In this document: piece after piece, positions 21,819-29,687 of the stretch
Numbering within the stretch: position 1 is the stretch's first letter
Layout of the letters: each line of letters begins with the position of its first letter
NCBI GenBank assembly: GCA_046538105.1
Contig: JBKHJO010000002.1
Location: 1-64,000 of the forward strand
DNA: 64,000 nt
From: JAWLEV01 sp046538105
GTDB lineage: Bacteria; Chloroflexota; Anaerolineae; UBA1429
Direction: 5' to 3'
The notes under the pieces: generated by a model
Told to the model about the DNA's origin: nothing
The model's database searches: none
What the model saw: only the letters and a program-made list of their open reading frames with translations
Translations under genes and position numbers: made by a program

Positions 21819-23443
21819 GACTCCCCCTGAGTGAAGGCGATGAGTTCCTCCAGCACCTGTGCCGCGCGGCCCGTATCGATAGCCTCGGCAGCCATATCAA
21901 GGCCATCCCGAGGATCCTCAGCCACGCCTGCAGCCACGAGAGCCATCCCCGCATTCAACAGGACGATGTCACGTTGTGGTCCCCGCGTTCCTGTCAGAAC
22001 GTCCCGCGTGATCTGGGCGTTTTCCTCCGCGTCGTCTCCCCGGATCTCTTCCAGAGCCGCCCGCTCCAAGCCATAATCCCGAGGATCTATGGTCATGGGT
22101 CGCACCTGGCCGTTTCGCAAACGCGCCACAAAGTTGGGGGCCGTGGTCGAGAGTTCGTCGAGTCCGTCGGCACTGTTGACCACATAGGCCGCTTCAGACC
22201 CCAATCCCTGCAATACGTGGGCCAGGGGTTCTACCAGCCGGCGATCATAGACACCGATAATCTGGATCGAGGCCCCTGCGGGATTAGTGAGGGGTCCCAG
22301 GATGTTGAACACAGTACGCACGCCCATTTCGCGGCGGGGCCCAATGGCGTGTCTCATGGCCGGGTGGAGCGAGGGAGCAAAGAGGAAGCCAAAACCCACC
22401 TCGTCGATGCAGCGGGCCACATCCTCGGGTTTGAGTTCCAGATTCACCCCCAGAGCCTCCAGCACGTCGGCGCTGCCCGAGCGACTGGAGACCGAGCGGT
22501 TACCATGCTTGGCCACGGCGACGCCGGCTCCCGCTACCACCAGAGCCGCCGTCGTGGAGATATTGAAGGTATGCGCCCCATCGCCACCGGTACCACACGT
22601 ATCGATCAAGGGGCGCCGCATCGGACGGACGGCAGTGGCATGCTGCCGCATGGCCCGAGCAAAGCCCGTGATCTCGTCGACGGTCTCCCCTTTGGCGCGC
22701 AGAGCAGCCAGGTAGGCCCCTATCTGCGCGGGCGTGGCCTCGCCGTCCATGATACGCGTCATCACCGCCTCCGCCTCGGTGGGGGAAAGATGCTCGTAGG
22801 ACAACGTCCGTTCAAGGGCAGTGGACAGTTCTATGGTACCCGTGCCCGCCGACACCTCGGAGGCGGCCCCGCTCTTTTCCGCTATCTCCAAAAAGTTCTT
22901 CAGCAATCGCCTGCCATGGGGCGTCAGGATGGACTCGGGGTGGAACTGCACTCCATATGTGGGAGCATCACGGTGGCGAAGGGCCATGATCTCCCCCTCG
23001 GGCGTGTGGGCAATGACTTGCAGGGCATCGGAGAGTGGTTCCTTGACGATGAGAGAGTGATAGCGGGTGGCCTCGAAAAAGGTAGGCACGCCGTCAAAGA
23101 GTTCATCTCCGCGGTGCATGATATGGGAGACCTTGCCATGCATCAACCGCGAGGCCCGCTCCACCCGCGCGCCAAAGGTATGTGCAATGCATTGATGCCC
23201 CAGGCAGACCCCAAGGATTGGGACTCGCCCATGGAAATGGGTGATGGCCTGATTGCTGATTCCCGCGTCGCTCTCGGGTCTTCCCGGCCCGGGCGATATC
23301 ACAAGATGTGATGGCTCTATGGCCGCCAGATCCTCCACGGTGACGGAATCGTTGCGAAAGACACGGGATTCCGCCCCTAACTCTCCCAGGTACTGCACTA
23401 GATTGTAGGTAAAGGAATCGTAATTATCGATCACGACAATCAT
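21815..23443 (-). CDS. trpGD: TrpG-TrpD fusion: anthranilate synthase amidotransferase and phosphoribosyltransferase
   Basis: 542-aa bifunctional protein. Residues 1-190 are the glutamine amidotransferase with DNYDSFTYNLVQYL, oxyanion SPGPGRP, nucleophile Cys in GVCLGHQ and the His-x-Glu in VQFHPESILTP. After a linker of about 20 residues, residues 215-540 form anthranilate phosphoribosyltransferase with DTCGTGGDGAHTFNIST, AKHGNRSVSSRSGSADVLE and LGPLTNPA. The same fusion order is known from E. coli. The ATG is preceded by GGAGGTGA; an overlapping GTG one codon earlier is possible. It lies 15 bp after trpE, matching coupled synthesis of the two anthranilate synthase subunits. Confidence 0.96.
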   Translation of the reverse strand: MIVVIDNYDSFTYNLVQYLGELGAESRVFRNDSVTVEDLAAIEPSHLVISPGPGRPESDAGISNQAITHFHGRVPILGVCLGHQCIAHTFGARVERASRLMHGKVSHIMHRGDELFDGVPTFFEATRYHSLIVKEPLSDALQVIAHTPEGEIMALRHRDAPTYGVQFHPESILTPHGRRLLKNFLEIAEKSGAASEVSAGTGTIELSTALERTLSYEHLSPTEAEAVMTRIMDGEATPAQIGAYLAALRAKGETVDEITGFARAMRQHATAVRPMRRPLIDTCGTGGDGAHTFNISTTAALVVAGAGVAVAKHGNRSVSSRSGSADVLEALGVNLELKPEDVARCIDEVGFGFLFAPSLHPAMRHAIGPRREMGVRTVFNILGPLTNPAGASIQIIGVYDRRLVEPLAHVLQGLGSEAAYVVNSADGLDELSTTAPNFVARLRNGQVRPMTIDPRDYGLERAALEEIRGDDAEENAQITRDVLTGTRGPQRDIVLLNAGMALVAAGVAEDPRDGLDMAAEAIDTGRAAQVLEELIAFTQGES

Positions 23444-23458
23444 CACTCACCTCCAGAT

Positions 23459-24934
23459 TCACATTTCTCGGCGCTCGGCCAGCAACAGGGCCTGGGACAG
23501 CGCACAAAGTTTGTTGTTCGTCTCCTCGAATTCTTTTCTAGGCTCGGAATCGGCGACGATCCCAGCCCCTGCCTGCAGGTATACCTCTTTTCCCTGCATG
23601 ACGATGGTGCGGATGGTGATACAGGTATCCATATTACCAGAGAACCCAAAGTAGCCCACGGCACCGGCATAGGGCCCCCGGCGCTCAGGTTCCAGTTCCT
23701 CGATGATCTCCATGGCGCGCACCTTGGGAGCCCCAGAGACCGTTCCCGCGGGAAAGCAGGCGCGCAATAGATCGAAAGCATCCCTGGATTCCTCCAGTTC
23801 TCCCCGGACATCGGAGACGATGTGCATAACGTGGGAATAGCGCTCTATCTCCATCATCGTGGGAGTGTTTACCGTTCCGAAACGACACACGCGCCCCAGG
23901 TCGTTCCGTGCCAGATCGACCAGCATCACATGCTCGGCCCGCTCCTTGGCATCCGCCAAAAGTTCTTTGGCCAGCGCCTCATCCTCCTCCACCGTCTCGC
24001 CACGCGGACGCGTCCCGGCCAGGGGGCGGCTCTCGGCGACGCCCTGCTCCAGACGCACCAGAACCTCCGGCGAGGAACCGATAAGGCGTAAACCGTCCGG
24101 CAACTCCAGATAGAACATATAGGGAGAGGGGTTCACCCGCCGCAGCGCGCGGTACACGTCAAGGGGGCGGGCTTCTGTGCGGCGATGAATCCGCCGCGAG
24201 ATCACCGCCTGAAAGATATCCCCAGCGGCGATATACTCTTTGGTCTTGCGCACCGCATCCTCAAAGGCCTCCTGGGAAAAAGCAGAATCGAAATCCGCCC
24301 CTTCTGCCCCCGGCGCGTCCCCTACAGGAGCATGCGGCGTGGGCAGGGGGCGCTGCAAGCGGGCGACCATCTCATCCAGTGCTGCCTTTGCTTCGCGCAC
24401 CGACCCGGCACTGGAGGGATCGGCATGGGCGATGGCCAGCAGACAGTGGCGGGCATGGTCATATATCACCAGACGGTCGCTTATCAAAAAGACAGCCTCC
24501 GGGAGTTCCAGGGTGTCGGGAGCGGACTCGGGCAACCGTTCAAAGCAACGCACCAGATCGTATCCCATATAACCCACCGCCCCACCGGTGAACCGGGGTA
24601 ATCCATCCTGTCGCTCCGAGACATATATCGGAAGATAGTCCCGCAGTACGTCCAGGATATCCTCTCCATCCAAGGCGAATTCTTCCCAGCGCCCTTCCTC
24701 CTCCAACACTCCTCGATCTCCCCAGGACCGTAGAATGGCCCTGGGCTGCGTGCCGATCATCGAATAGCGGGCCAGATGCTCACCCCCCTCGACACTCTCC
24801 AGGAGGAACGATGAGCCGAGTCCCCGTAGTTTAAGATATACAGAGATCGGCGTATCCACATCGGCCGGCAGTTCGCGAATGATCGGCTGCAACTCACGGC
24901 GCGAAATTGCAGACTCTTCCAGCGTTGCCATCAT
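23459..24934 (-). CDS. trpE: Anthranilate synthase component I
   Basis: 491-aa chorismate-using enzyme and first gene of the trp operon. The N-terminal domain has the feedback-site-like SSFLLESVEGGEHLARYSMIG (one residue shortened in quoting is not implied; key residues are L-L-E-S). The catalytic domain shows FQAVISRRI, PLAGTRPRG, EHVMLVDLARNDLGRV, FPAGTVSGAPK and QAGAGIVADS. The presence of the LLES element suggests inhibition by tryptophan. GGAGGGAGAG stands before the ATG. Transcription is governed by the T-box leader upstream. It needs the TrpG domain of the next gene for glutamine-dependent activity. Confidence 0.96.
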   Translation of the reverse strand: MMATLEESAISRRELQPIIRELPADVDTPISVYLKLRGLGSSFLLESVEGGEHLARYSMIGTQPRAILRSWGDRGVLEEEGRWEEFALDGEDILDVLRDYLPIYVSERQDGLPRFTGGAVGYMGYDLVRCFERLPESAPDTLELPEAVFLISDRLVIYDHARHCLLAIAHADPSSAGSVREAKAALDEMVARLQRPLPTPHAPVGDAPGAEGADFDSAFSQEAFEDAVRKTKEYIAAGDIFQAVISRRIHRRTEARPLDVYRALRRVNPSPYMFYLELPDGLRLIGSSPEVLVRLEQGVAESRPLAGTRPRGETVEEDEALAKELLADAKERAEHVMLVDLARNDLGRVCRFGTVNTPTMMEIERYSHVMHIVSDVRGELEESRDAFDLLRACFPAGTVSGAPKVRAMEIIEELEPERRGPYAGAVGYFGFSGNMDTCITIRTIVMQGKEVYLQAGAGIVADSEPRKEFEETNNKLCALSQALLLAERREM

Positions 24935-24957
24935 AAAAACTCTCCCTCCAGATACAC

Positions 24958-25305
24958 AAAAAGCCCCTCGTCCCGCCTCCTATCCTCTGTGAACAGGAGA
25001 TTCAGCGGGACGAGGGGCAAATCCCCCCGCGGTACCACCCACATTAGACTGACCTATAACAAAAAACCCGTCAAAAGACGGGTAAGCCAGCCTCTCTCGA
25101 CGAATACGAGGCTCCGACCATATCATTGTACGGATGCCCGATATCCCGCGCTCCGATAACGGGGCGTCACCGGTGTAGGCTACTTGGGTCTTAACACCCT
25201 TTTGCTACACAACTCGCAAGTCCATTCAACCGCACTATGAGCATCGGATTCACACCAGCCACCGACTCTCTCGGCTCCGTCATGCGGCCTACTACTCTTG
25301 GTCAA
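24958..25305 (-). ncRNA. T-box riboswitch sensing tRNA-Trp
   Basis: On the minus strand the leader starts with AGAGTAGTAG (25298-25289) of Stem I, has GGTGTGAATCCGATG, and a specifier loop TTGAATGGACTTG whose codon is UGG (25224-25222), i.e. tryptophan. Near its end is the T-box GGGTGGTACCGCGG (25040-25027) and the terminator GCCCCTCGTCCCGC/GCGGGACGAGGGGC (25018-24963) with a T-run. Uncharged tRNA-Trp should stabilise the antiterminator and turn on trpE. A further hairpin ACCCGTC-TTTT-GACGGGT with a T-run lies between Stem I and the T-box (25083-25061). Confidence 0.95.
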
Positions 25306-25330
25306 TGTTTCGCTTATAAGATTGAAAATA

Positions 25331-25359
25331 AATATAACATGACCGATCGGTGGTGTCAA
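25331..25359 (-). promoter_or_regulatory. Promoter of the trp operon
   Basis: TTGACA, a 17-bp spacer and TATATT on the minus strand, leading into the T-box. The spacer contains the perfect palindrome ACCGATCGGT (25342-25351), which may be an operator. Confidence 0.75.
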
Positions 25360-25467
25360 ATCTGCAATCCAAACCTACAATGGAGGCGCCGATCATCGGG
25401 CAAGAACGGAGAAGATGGCGAAAAAAAGAGCAGCAGGAGAAGTTCTAAAAAATTATGGAAATAATAA

Positions 25468-25496
25468 TTGACAAAAGATTGAAGAACTGTTACAAT
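25468..25496 (+). promoter_or_regulatory. Strong promoter of the structured leader
   Basis: TTGACA, a 17-bp spacer and TACAAT in an AT-rich stretch; the best plus-strand promoter of this part of the window. Confidence 0.75.
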
Positions 25497-25502
25497 AGAG
25501 GT

Positions 25503-25778
25503 AGAGAGCAGAGGGTGGTGATATCCTGAGCAGCCAACGAGAATGACATCGAATACGGCGTAAAGGAACAATCGACACCTTTGGAAGGTGAATAGACAAC
25601 GTTGGGGGAGGATTCCACAACGTCTATCTATTGTTTGGAGGGACGTCACGGAAGATGTGGCGTCCCTGTGTGTTTTGGGTCGCTGAGAGAGCAATGGATG
25701 ATCAGAAAAGAGGAACAATCGCTGTAGAAACGGGCAAGGTGAATGGCCCACTGGACGAAACGTAGAGGGGGCACGAAA
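25503..25778 (+). ncRNA. Long structured leader or small RNA of unknown type
   Basis: About 275 nt separate the promoter from the next gene. Visible hairpins: CACCTTT/AAGGTG (about 25577), ACGTTG/CAACGT with an added ATAG/CTAT helix (about 25593-25633), and GGGACGTCAC/GTGGCGTCCC (about 25641-25666) followed by TGTGTGTTTTGG, which might terminate a short RNA near 25680. I could match it to no riboswitch class, 6S, SRP or tmRNA. It is either a regulatory 5' leader or a free small RNA. Confidence 0.4.
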
Positions 25779-26126
25779 ATGAATAAGAGGGGCACAAGTC
25801 TAGACCAGGCCATAGCAAATGCGCTGCGGCGCGCGACATGGAGAGATGGAGCCACACTCATCCAATATGATGATGGCAGCTTTGACGCTATTCCACCGAT
25901 CTACTTGACAGAGGTGATGTGGATAGGCTACCAGCATGTCAAGAAAGATTTTGGCAATATCCGTGATTGGGTATTCGATGCCGGCCTATATTTCCCACTG
26001 ACAGAAGGTGAAATCAGGATGCTAAAAGATCAGATTTGCAAAGAATGCACGGAGGAACCTGCCGAAGTGGATACCTTACCAAAGGAAATCTTCGCTCCAG
26101 TCATCAGACCCACCCTGAGACGCTAG
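25779..26126 (+). CDS. Unrecognised 115-aa protein
   Basis: A soluble protein with no recognised family. Its middle reads YDDGSFDAIPPIYLTEVMWIGYQ, shortened here in meaning to an aromatic- and Asp-rich core, and two Cys lie in QICKECTEE. The ATG follows GAGGGGG at a good distance; an in-frame Met 12 codons upstream has no ribosome binding site. The DNA here is AT-richer than the core genes around it, and the gene stands behind an unusual structured leader, so it may be accessory. A hairpin (CAGAGCGCA/TGCGCTCTG) follows its stop. Confidence 0.55.
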   Translation: MNKRGTSLDQAIANALRRATWRDGATLIQYDDGSFDAIPPIYLTEVMWIGYQHVKKDFGNIRDWVFDAGLYFPLTEGEIRMLKDQICKECTEEPAEVDTLPKEIFAPVIRPTLRR

Positions 26127-26128
26127 CC

Positions 26129-26153
26129 CAGAGCGCACTGAGAATGCGCTCTG
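26129..26153 (+). terminator. Hairpin after the 115-aa gene
   Basis: CAGAGCGCA pairs with TGCGCTCTG over a 7-nt loop, starting just after the stop codon. There is no T-run. Confidence 0.4.
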
Positions 26154-26291
26154 AGAACTACCCCGCCGTTCCTATATTCGGGACTGAAATTGAGGTTTTA
26201 GGAACTGTAGCAAAGTCGCTGGTCAACAGAGTAGTAGCACCGGGGGTTAGGATCAGCCATTTTGGGGCCTCATAGTCCATGCCCGCGGACT

Positions 26292-26320
26292 TTGACATGG
26301 GTCTTTCAGATTTGTAGAAT
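26292..26320 (+). promoter_or_regulatory. Promoter of the duplicated-domain lipoprotein
   Basis: TTGACA, a 17-bp spacer and TAGAAT. Four bases later starts the palindrome GTTGAGG-CTTGA-CCTCAAC (26324-26342), covering the expected transcription start; it may be an operator or a 5' stem in the mRNA. Confidence 0.65.
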
Positions 26321-26365
26321 GAAGTTGAGGCTTGACCTCAACGACTGGAGGAGAAGGGAGCCATT

Positions 26366-27037
26366 GTGAAGCCCCGTGCGATGAGAGGATCCATATTTCT
26401 CGTATTCATCCATCTATTTGTATCTCTGATGCTCGTAGGCTGCCTGCGCGCGTCGCCAAAGCAGCCGAATCCCCTCACCTACAATCTCCCCACCGCACTG
26501 ACTATCGCCGCCGGAGAAAAGTTACCCGGCACAGATATCATCTACGACTACAGGGACGAGGATGGTGCACACCTGACCATAGATGGCCAAGGAGCGCTCA
26601 AAAGAAAGGGAGATTCGCTGTCAGCAAGTTTCGATCCCCACCCCAGCGCATCTGTAGATTTGGAATTGCGCGTAGGTTGGTTCACAGATGAAGAACTGCA
26701 CCTTGTGGGCACAGCCAAGAGTACCATAAAAGATGTCAATCCAGTGCCGGGGGCCATTTCCACCTCGGCCCCCATTCAGTTCAGTGGCCCTGTGGCCTAT
26801 GGTATCGCCAAGGGAGCCGTCGTCCCCGGTTCGACCATCGTCTTCGAAGAAAAAACGGACAAAGGGGTAAGATTGGAGGGGATCGAGGGACATCCCTATC
26901 GCAAAGTGGGCGACTCTATATTCTGGGAGGGCACACTTGGGGATGATATCTATGCACGCCTTAATCTGCGGATCTTGCAGACCAGCGAGAGCGGGATTCA
27001 CGTGGGAGGCGTGGTGACCCTCTGGTTCGACTCCTAG
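26366..27037 (+). CDS. Lipoprotein with two tandem repeat domains
   Basis: 223-aa exported protein. The N-terminus is basic, then hydrophobic, and ends in LMLVGC, a lipobox, so it should be lipid-anchored outside the cell. The mature part is an internal duplication: repeat 1 (about 38-110) with ALTIAAGEKLPGTDIIYDY and LKRKGDSLSASF aligns with repeat 2 (about 135-210) with AYGIAKGAVVPGSTIVFEE and YRKVGDSIFWEG. Each repeat looks beta-rich. No family is recognised. The GTG start follows GGAGGAGAAGGGAG; an ATG five codons later is an alternative. It has its own promoter with a palindrome at the transcript start. Confidence 0.7.
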   Translation: MKPRAMRGSIFLVFIHLFVSLMLVGCLRASPKQPNPLTYNLPTALTIAAGEKLPGTDIIYDYRDEDGAHLTIDGQGALKRKGDSLSASFDPHPSASVDLELRVGWFTDEELHLVGTAKSTIKDVNPVPGAISTSAPIQFSGPVAYGIAKGAVVPGSTIVFEEKTDKGVRLEGIEGHPYRKVGDSIFWEGTLGDDIYARLNLRILQTSESGIHVGGVVTLWFDS

Positions 27038-27097
27038 CCACATATCTCAAGGGCGAACATTGAGACCATGATCACGCTGTGAAAGCGCATTTCGGCC

Positions 27098-27126
27098 TTG
27101 CCTTCTATCCCCAAAATCGATATAAT
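27098..27126 (+). promoter_or_regulatory. Promoter of clpC
   Basis: TTGCCT, a 17-bp spacer and a perfect TATAAT, 94 bp before the ATG. No CtsR-type heptad repeat or CIRCE was found here. Confidence 0.65.
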
Positions 27127-27219
27127 CAAGATGTAATGTTGGAGCATTATATCGAGGCGGAGAGGTTTAGGCGTTACCAAGGTATTTTCTGATTGATTGT
27201 ATGAAAGCAAGGTGAGAAA

Positions 27220-29685
27220 ATGACTGGCAAATTCGACCGTTTTACAAAGCGGGCTCGACAATCATTAAGCATGGCACAGCAAGAAGCACGCAGTATGAAT
27301 CACGGCCATATTGGTACAGAGCACCTCTTGTTGGGACTGTTGCGTGAGGAAGAGGGCATCGCCTCCCGCGTGCTCATGGACATGGGGCTTTCTGTGGGAC
27401 GAGCGCGTCGCGTCGTGCGGAGCATCGTGGGAGCGGGCGAGCATGGGTCAACGAGCTTACAGTTAGCCGATCAGACAAAACGGGTAATACAGTTAGCCAT
27501 AGAAGAGGCCAAGAAACTTGATCATGACTATATCGGCACAGAACACCTGCTGCTGGCCCTTTTGCGCAATCGGGACTCGGTAGCTGCAGCCGTGTTGCGG
27601 AGCCTCAAGATCAACGATGAGGTGGTACGTCGCAGAGTGCTGAACCTGATGCGCCAGAATGCCAATTCTTCCCCGGTCTCCAGAGAGAGATCTCAGAACA
27701 AGGGCAAATCGGTGCTCGACAAGTTGAGCGTGGATCTGACCGATCTGGCACGCCGTAACGAACTGGACCCCGTCATCGGACGCCTCCAGGAGATCGAACG
27801 TGTGATACAGATTCTCGCCCGCCGGACAAAGAACAACCCCGCGCTGATCGGAGACCCCGGCGTGGGTAAAACAGCCATCGTGGAAGGATTGGCCCAGCGC
27901 ATCGTGGCCGGAAAAGTTCCCCCCGACCTGCAGACAAAACGTTTGGTGCGGCTGGATGTGGGCTCCCTGGTAGCAGGGACCATGTATCGGGGACAGTTCG
28001 AGGAACGTCTCAAGCGCGTCATCGACGAGATCACCTCGACGGATACTATGCTCTTCATCGACGAGTTGCACATGCTCGTCGGCGCGGGATCCGCGGGCAA
28101 CTCGGTGGACGCCGCCAACATCCTGAAACCCGCCCTTGCACGGGGCGAACTACAGTGCATCGGGGCAACGACCCTGGATGAATATCGCAAACATATCGAG
28201 GGCGACGCCGCGCTGGAGCGTCGGTTCCAACCCGTGTTCGTGGATGAGCCAAGCATCGAAGAGACCATCGACATCCTGCACGGCATCCGCGGTCGTTACG
28301 AGGATCACCATCATTTAAAGATAACGGACGAGGCGCTGGAAGCGGCGGCCAAGTTCGCTGTGCGCTATGTCTCTGATCGCTATCTGCCCGACAAGGCCAT
28401 CGACCTAGTGGACGAGGCCGCCTCGCGCGTGCGCGTCTTTAAGGTGCTACATCCCGACGAGATATCGGGACTGATCGGCGAGCCATCAGAAGACGATATA
28501 GAATCGGCAGAGCAAGACGCGATCGTTCCCGCTACGGCCAACATGCGCGATGAACTGCAGTTTATGAGCGATCAACTTGGCTTTGAGACTCTGATATCAG
28601 AGCATCCCTCCGGGCTCAAGGTGACGGAAGAGGATATCGCCGAGATCATCTCCATGTGGACGGGCATCCCCGTCGCCCGTATCGCTGAAACAGAATCCGA
28701 GCGACTGCTGCATATGGAAGATGCCCTCCATGAACGCATAGTATCGCAGGATGAGGCCATCAAAATCCTCTCGCGTACCATTCGTCGAGCCCGGGCCGGA
28801 CTAAAAGACCCCAACCGCCCCATCGGTTCCCTGATCTTTTTGGGACCCACGGGCGTGGGCAAGACGGAACTCTGTAAAGCGCTCGCCGAATTCATGTTCG
28901 GTAGTGAAGAGGCACTTATTCAACTCGATATGTCCGAGTTCATGGAGCGTCATACGGTCTCGCGGCTGGTGGGGGCCCCTCCCGGCTATGTGGGATATGA
29001 AGAGGCCGGACAGCTCACAGAGGCCATTCACCGGCGCCCTTATTCCGTCGTCTGCTTTGACGAGATAGAGAAGGCACATCACGAGGCCTTTAGCATGTTG
29101 CTGCAGATCATGGAAGAGGGACAACTGACGGACGCCAAGGGCCGTACGGTGGATTTCCGTAATACGGTCGTCATCATGACCTCCAACGTGGGCAGTTCCG
29201 TGATCACGCGGGACGCGGCTATAGGCTTCTCCAACCTGGCCAGAGAGGACAGGGGGACGGAATACGAGGAGATGAAGGGCAAAGCCATGGGAGAGCTCAA
29301 GAGGCTCTTCCGGCCCGAGTTCTTGAATCGCGTTGACGAGATCGTCGTCTTCCACGAACTGTCCAAAGAGGATATCAAGAATATCGTCGACATGCAGATA
29401 ACCAGGGTCAATGAGCGGTTGGAAGAACACGAGATGCGAGTGGAATGCACCGAAGCGGGTGCCGATCTCCTCGCTGATGAAGGCTACGATCCCAAGTTCG
29501 GCGCTCGACCGCTTCGTCGCGCTATACAACGCCTGGTAGAAGATCCACTGGCAGAAAAGGTATTGAAAAAGATCTTTGGGCCGGGGGATATTATCTTGAT
29601 CGACGCGAAAGACGGAGAGATAGTACTGGAGGACGCCGAAGCCTTGGATGAGCCAGCGGCCCTGCTGTCCGGGGAGCAGCATTAG
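27220..29685 (+). CDS. clpC: ATP-dependent Clp protease ATPase ClpC
   Basis: 821-aa Hsp100 unfoldase. Two Clp-N repeats occupy residues 1-145 (IGTEHLLLGLLREEEGIA and IGTEHLLLALLRNRD). The first AAA+ domain has Walker A GDPGVGKT (211-218), the second GPTGVGKT (about 542-549), each with arginine-finger regions; the C-terminus carries the D2 small domain (KFGARPLRRAIQ). The linker between them is short, as in ClpC, not the long ClpB coiled coil. It feeds unfolded proteins to ClpP, which is not in the window. It is followed after 2 bp by radA, the common clpC-radA pairing; ctsR and mcsAB are not upstream. Confidence 0.95.
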   Translation: MTGKFDRFTKRARQSLSMAQQEARSMNHGHIGTEHLLLGLLREEEGIASRVLMDMGLSVGRARRVVRSIVGAGEHGSTSLQLADQTKRVIQLAIEEAKKLDHDYIGTEHLLLALLRNRDSVAAAVLRSLKINDEVVRRRVLNLMRQNANSSPVSRERSQNKGKSVLDKLSVDLTDLARRNELDPVIGRLQEIERVIQILARRTKNNPALIGDPGVGKTAIVEGLAQRIVAGKVPPDLQTKRLVRLDVGSLVAGTMYRGQFEERLKRVIDEITSTDTMLFIDELHMLVGAGSAGNSVDAANILKPALARGELQCIGATTLDEYRKHIEGDAALERRFQPVFVDEPSIEETIDILHGIRGRYEDHHHLKITDEALEAAAKFAVRYVSDRYLPDKAIDLVDEAASRVRVFKVLHPDEISGLIGEPSEDDIESAEQDAIVPATANMRDELQFMSDQLGFETLISEHPSGLKVTEEDIAEIISMWTGIPVARIAETESERLLHMEDALHERIVSQDEAIKILSRTIRRARAGLKDPNRPIGSLIFLGPTGVGKTELCKALAEFMFGSEEALIQLDMSEFMERHTVSRLVGAPPGYVGYEEAGQLTEAIHRRPYSVVCFDEIEKAHHEAFSMLLQIMEEGQLTDAKGRTVDFRNTVVIMTSNVGSSVITRDAAIGFSNLAREDRGTEYEEMKGKAMGELKRLFRPEFLNRVDEIVVFHELSKEDIKNIVDMQITRVNERLEEHEMRVECTEAGADLLADEGYDPKFGARPLRRAIQRLVEDPLAEKVLKKIFGPGDIILIDAKDGEIVLEDAEALDEPAALLSGEQH

Positions 29686-29687
29686 GC

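Noticed and set aside
25503..25680. 6S RNA, SRP RNA or a known riboswitch in the structured leader
   Set aside because: No GGAAG-type SRP loop, no closed 6S stem between the ends, and none of the hallmark motifs of TPP, cobalamin, glycine or cyclic-nucleotide riboswitches.
27038..27219. CtsR operator or CIRCE before clpC
   Set aside because: Neither a GGTCAAA-type heptad repeat nor the CIRCE arms are present; only a plain promoter was found.
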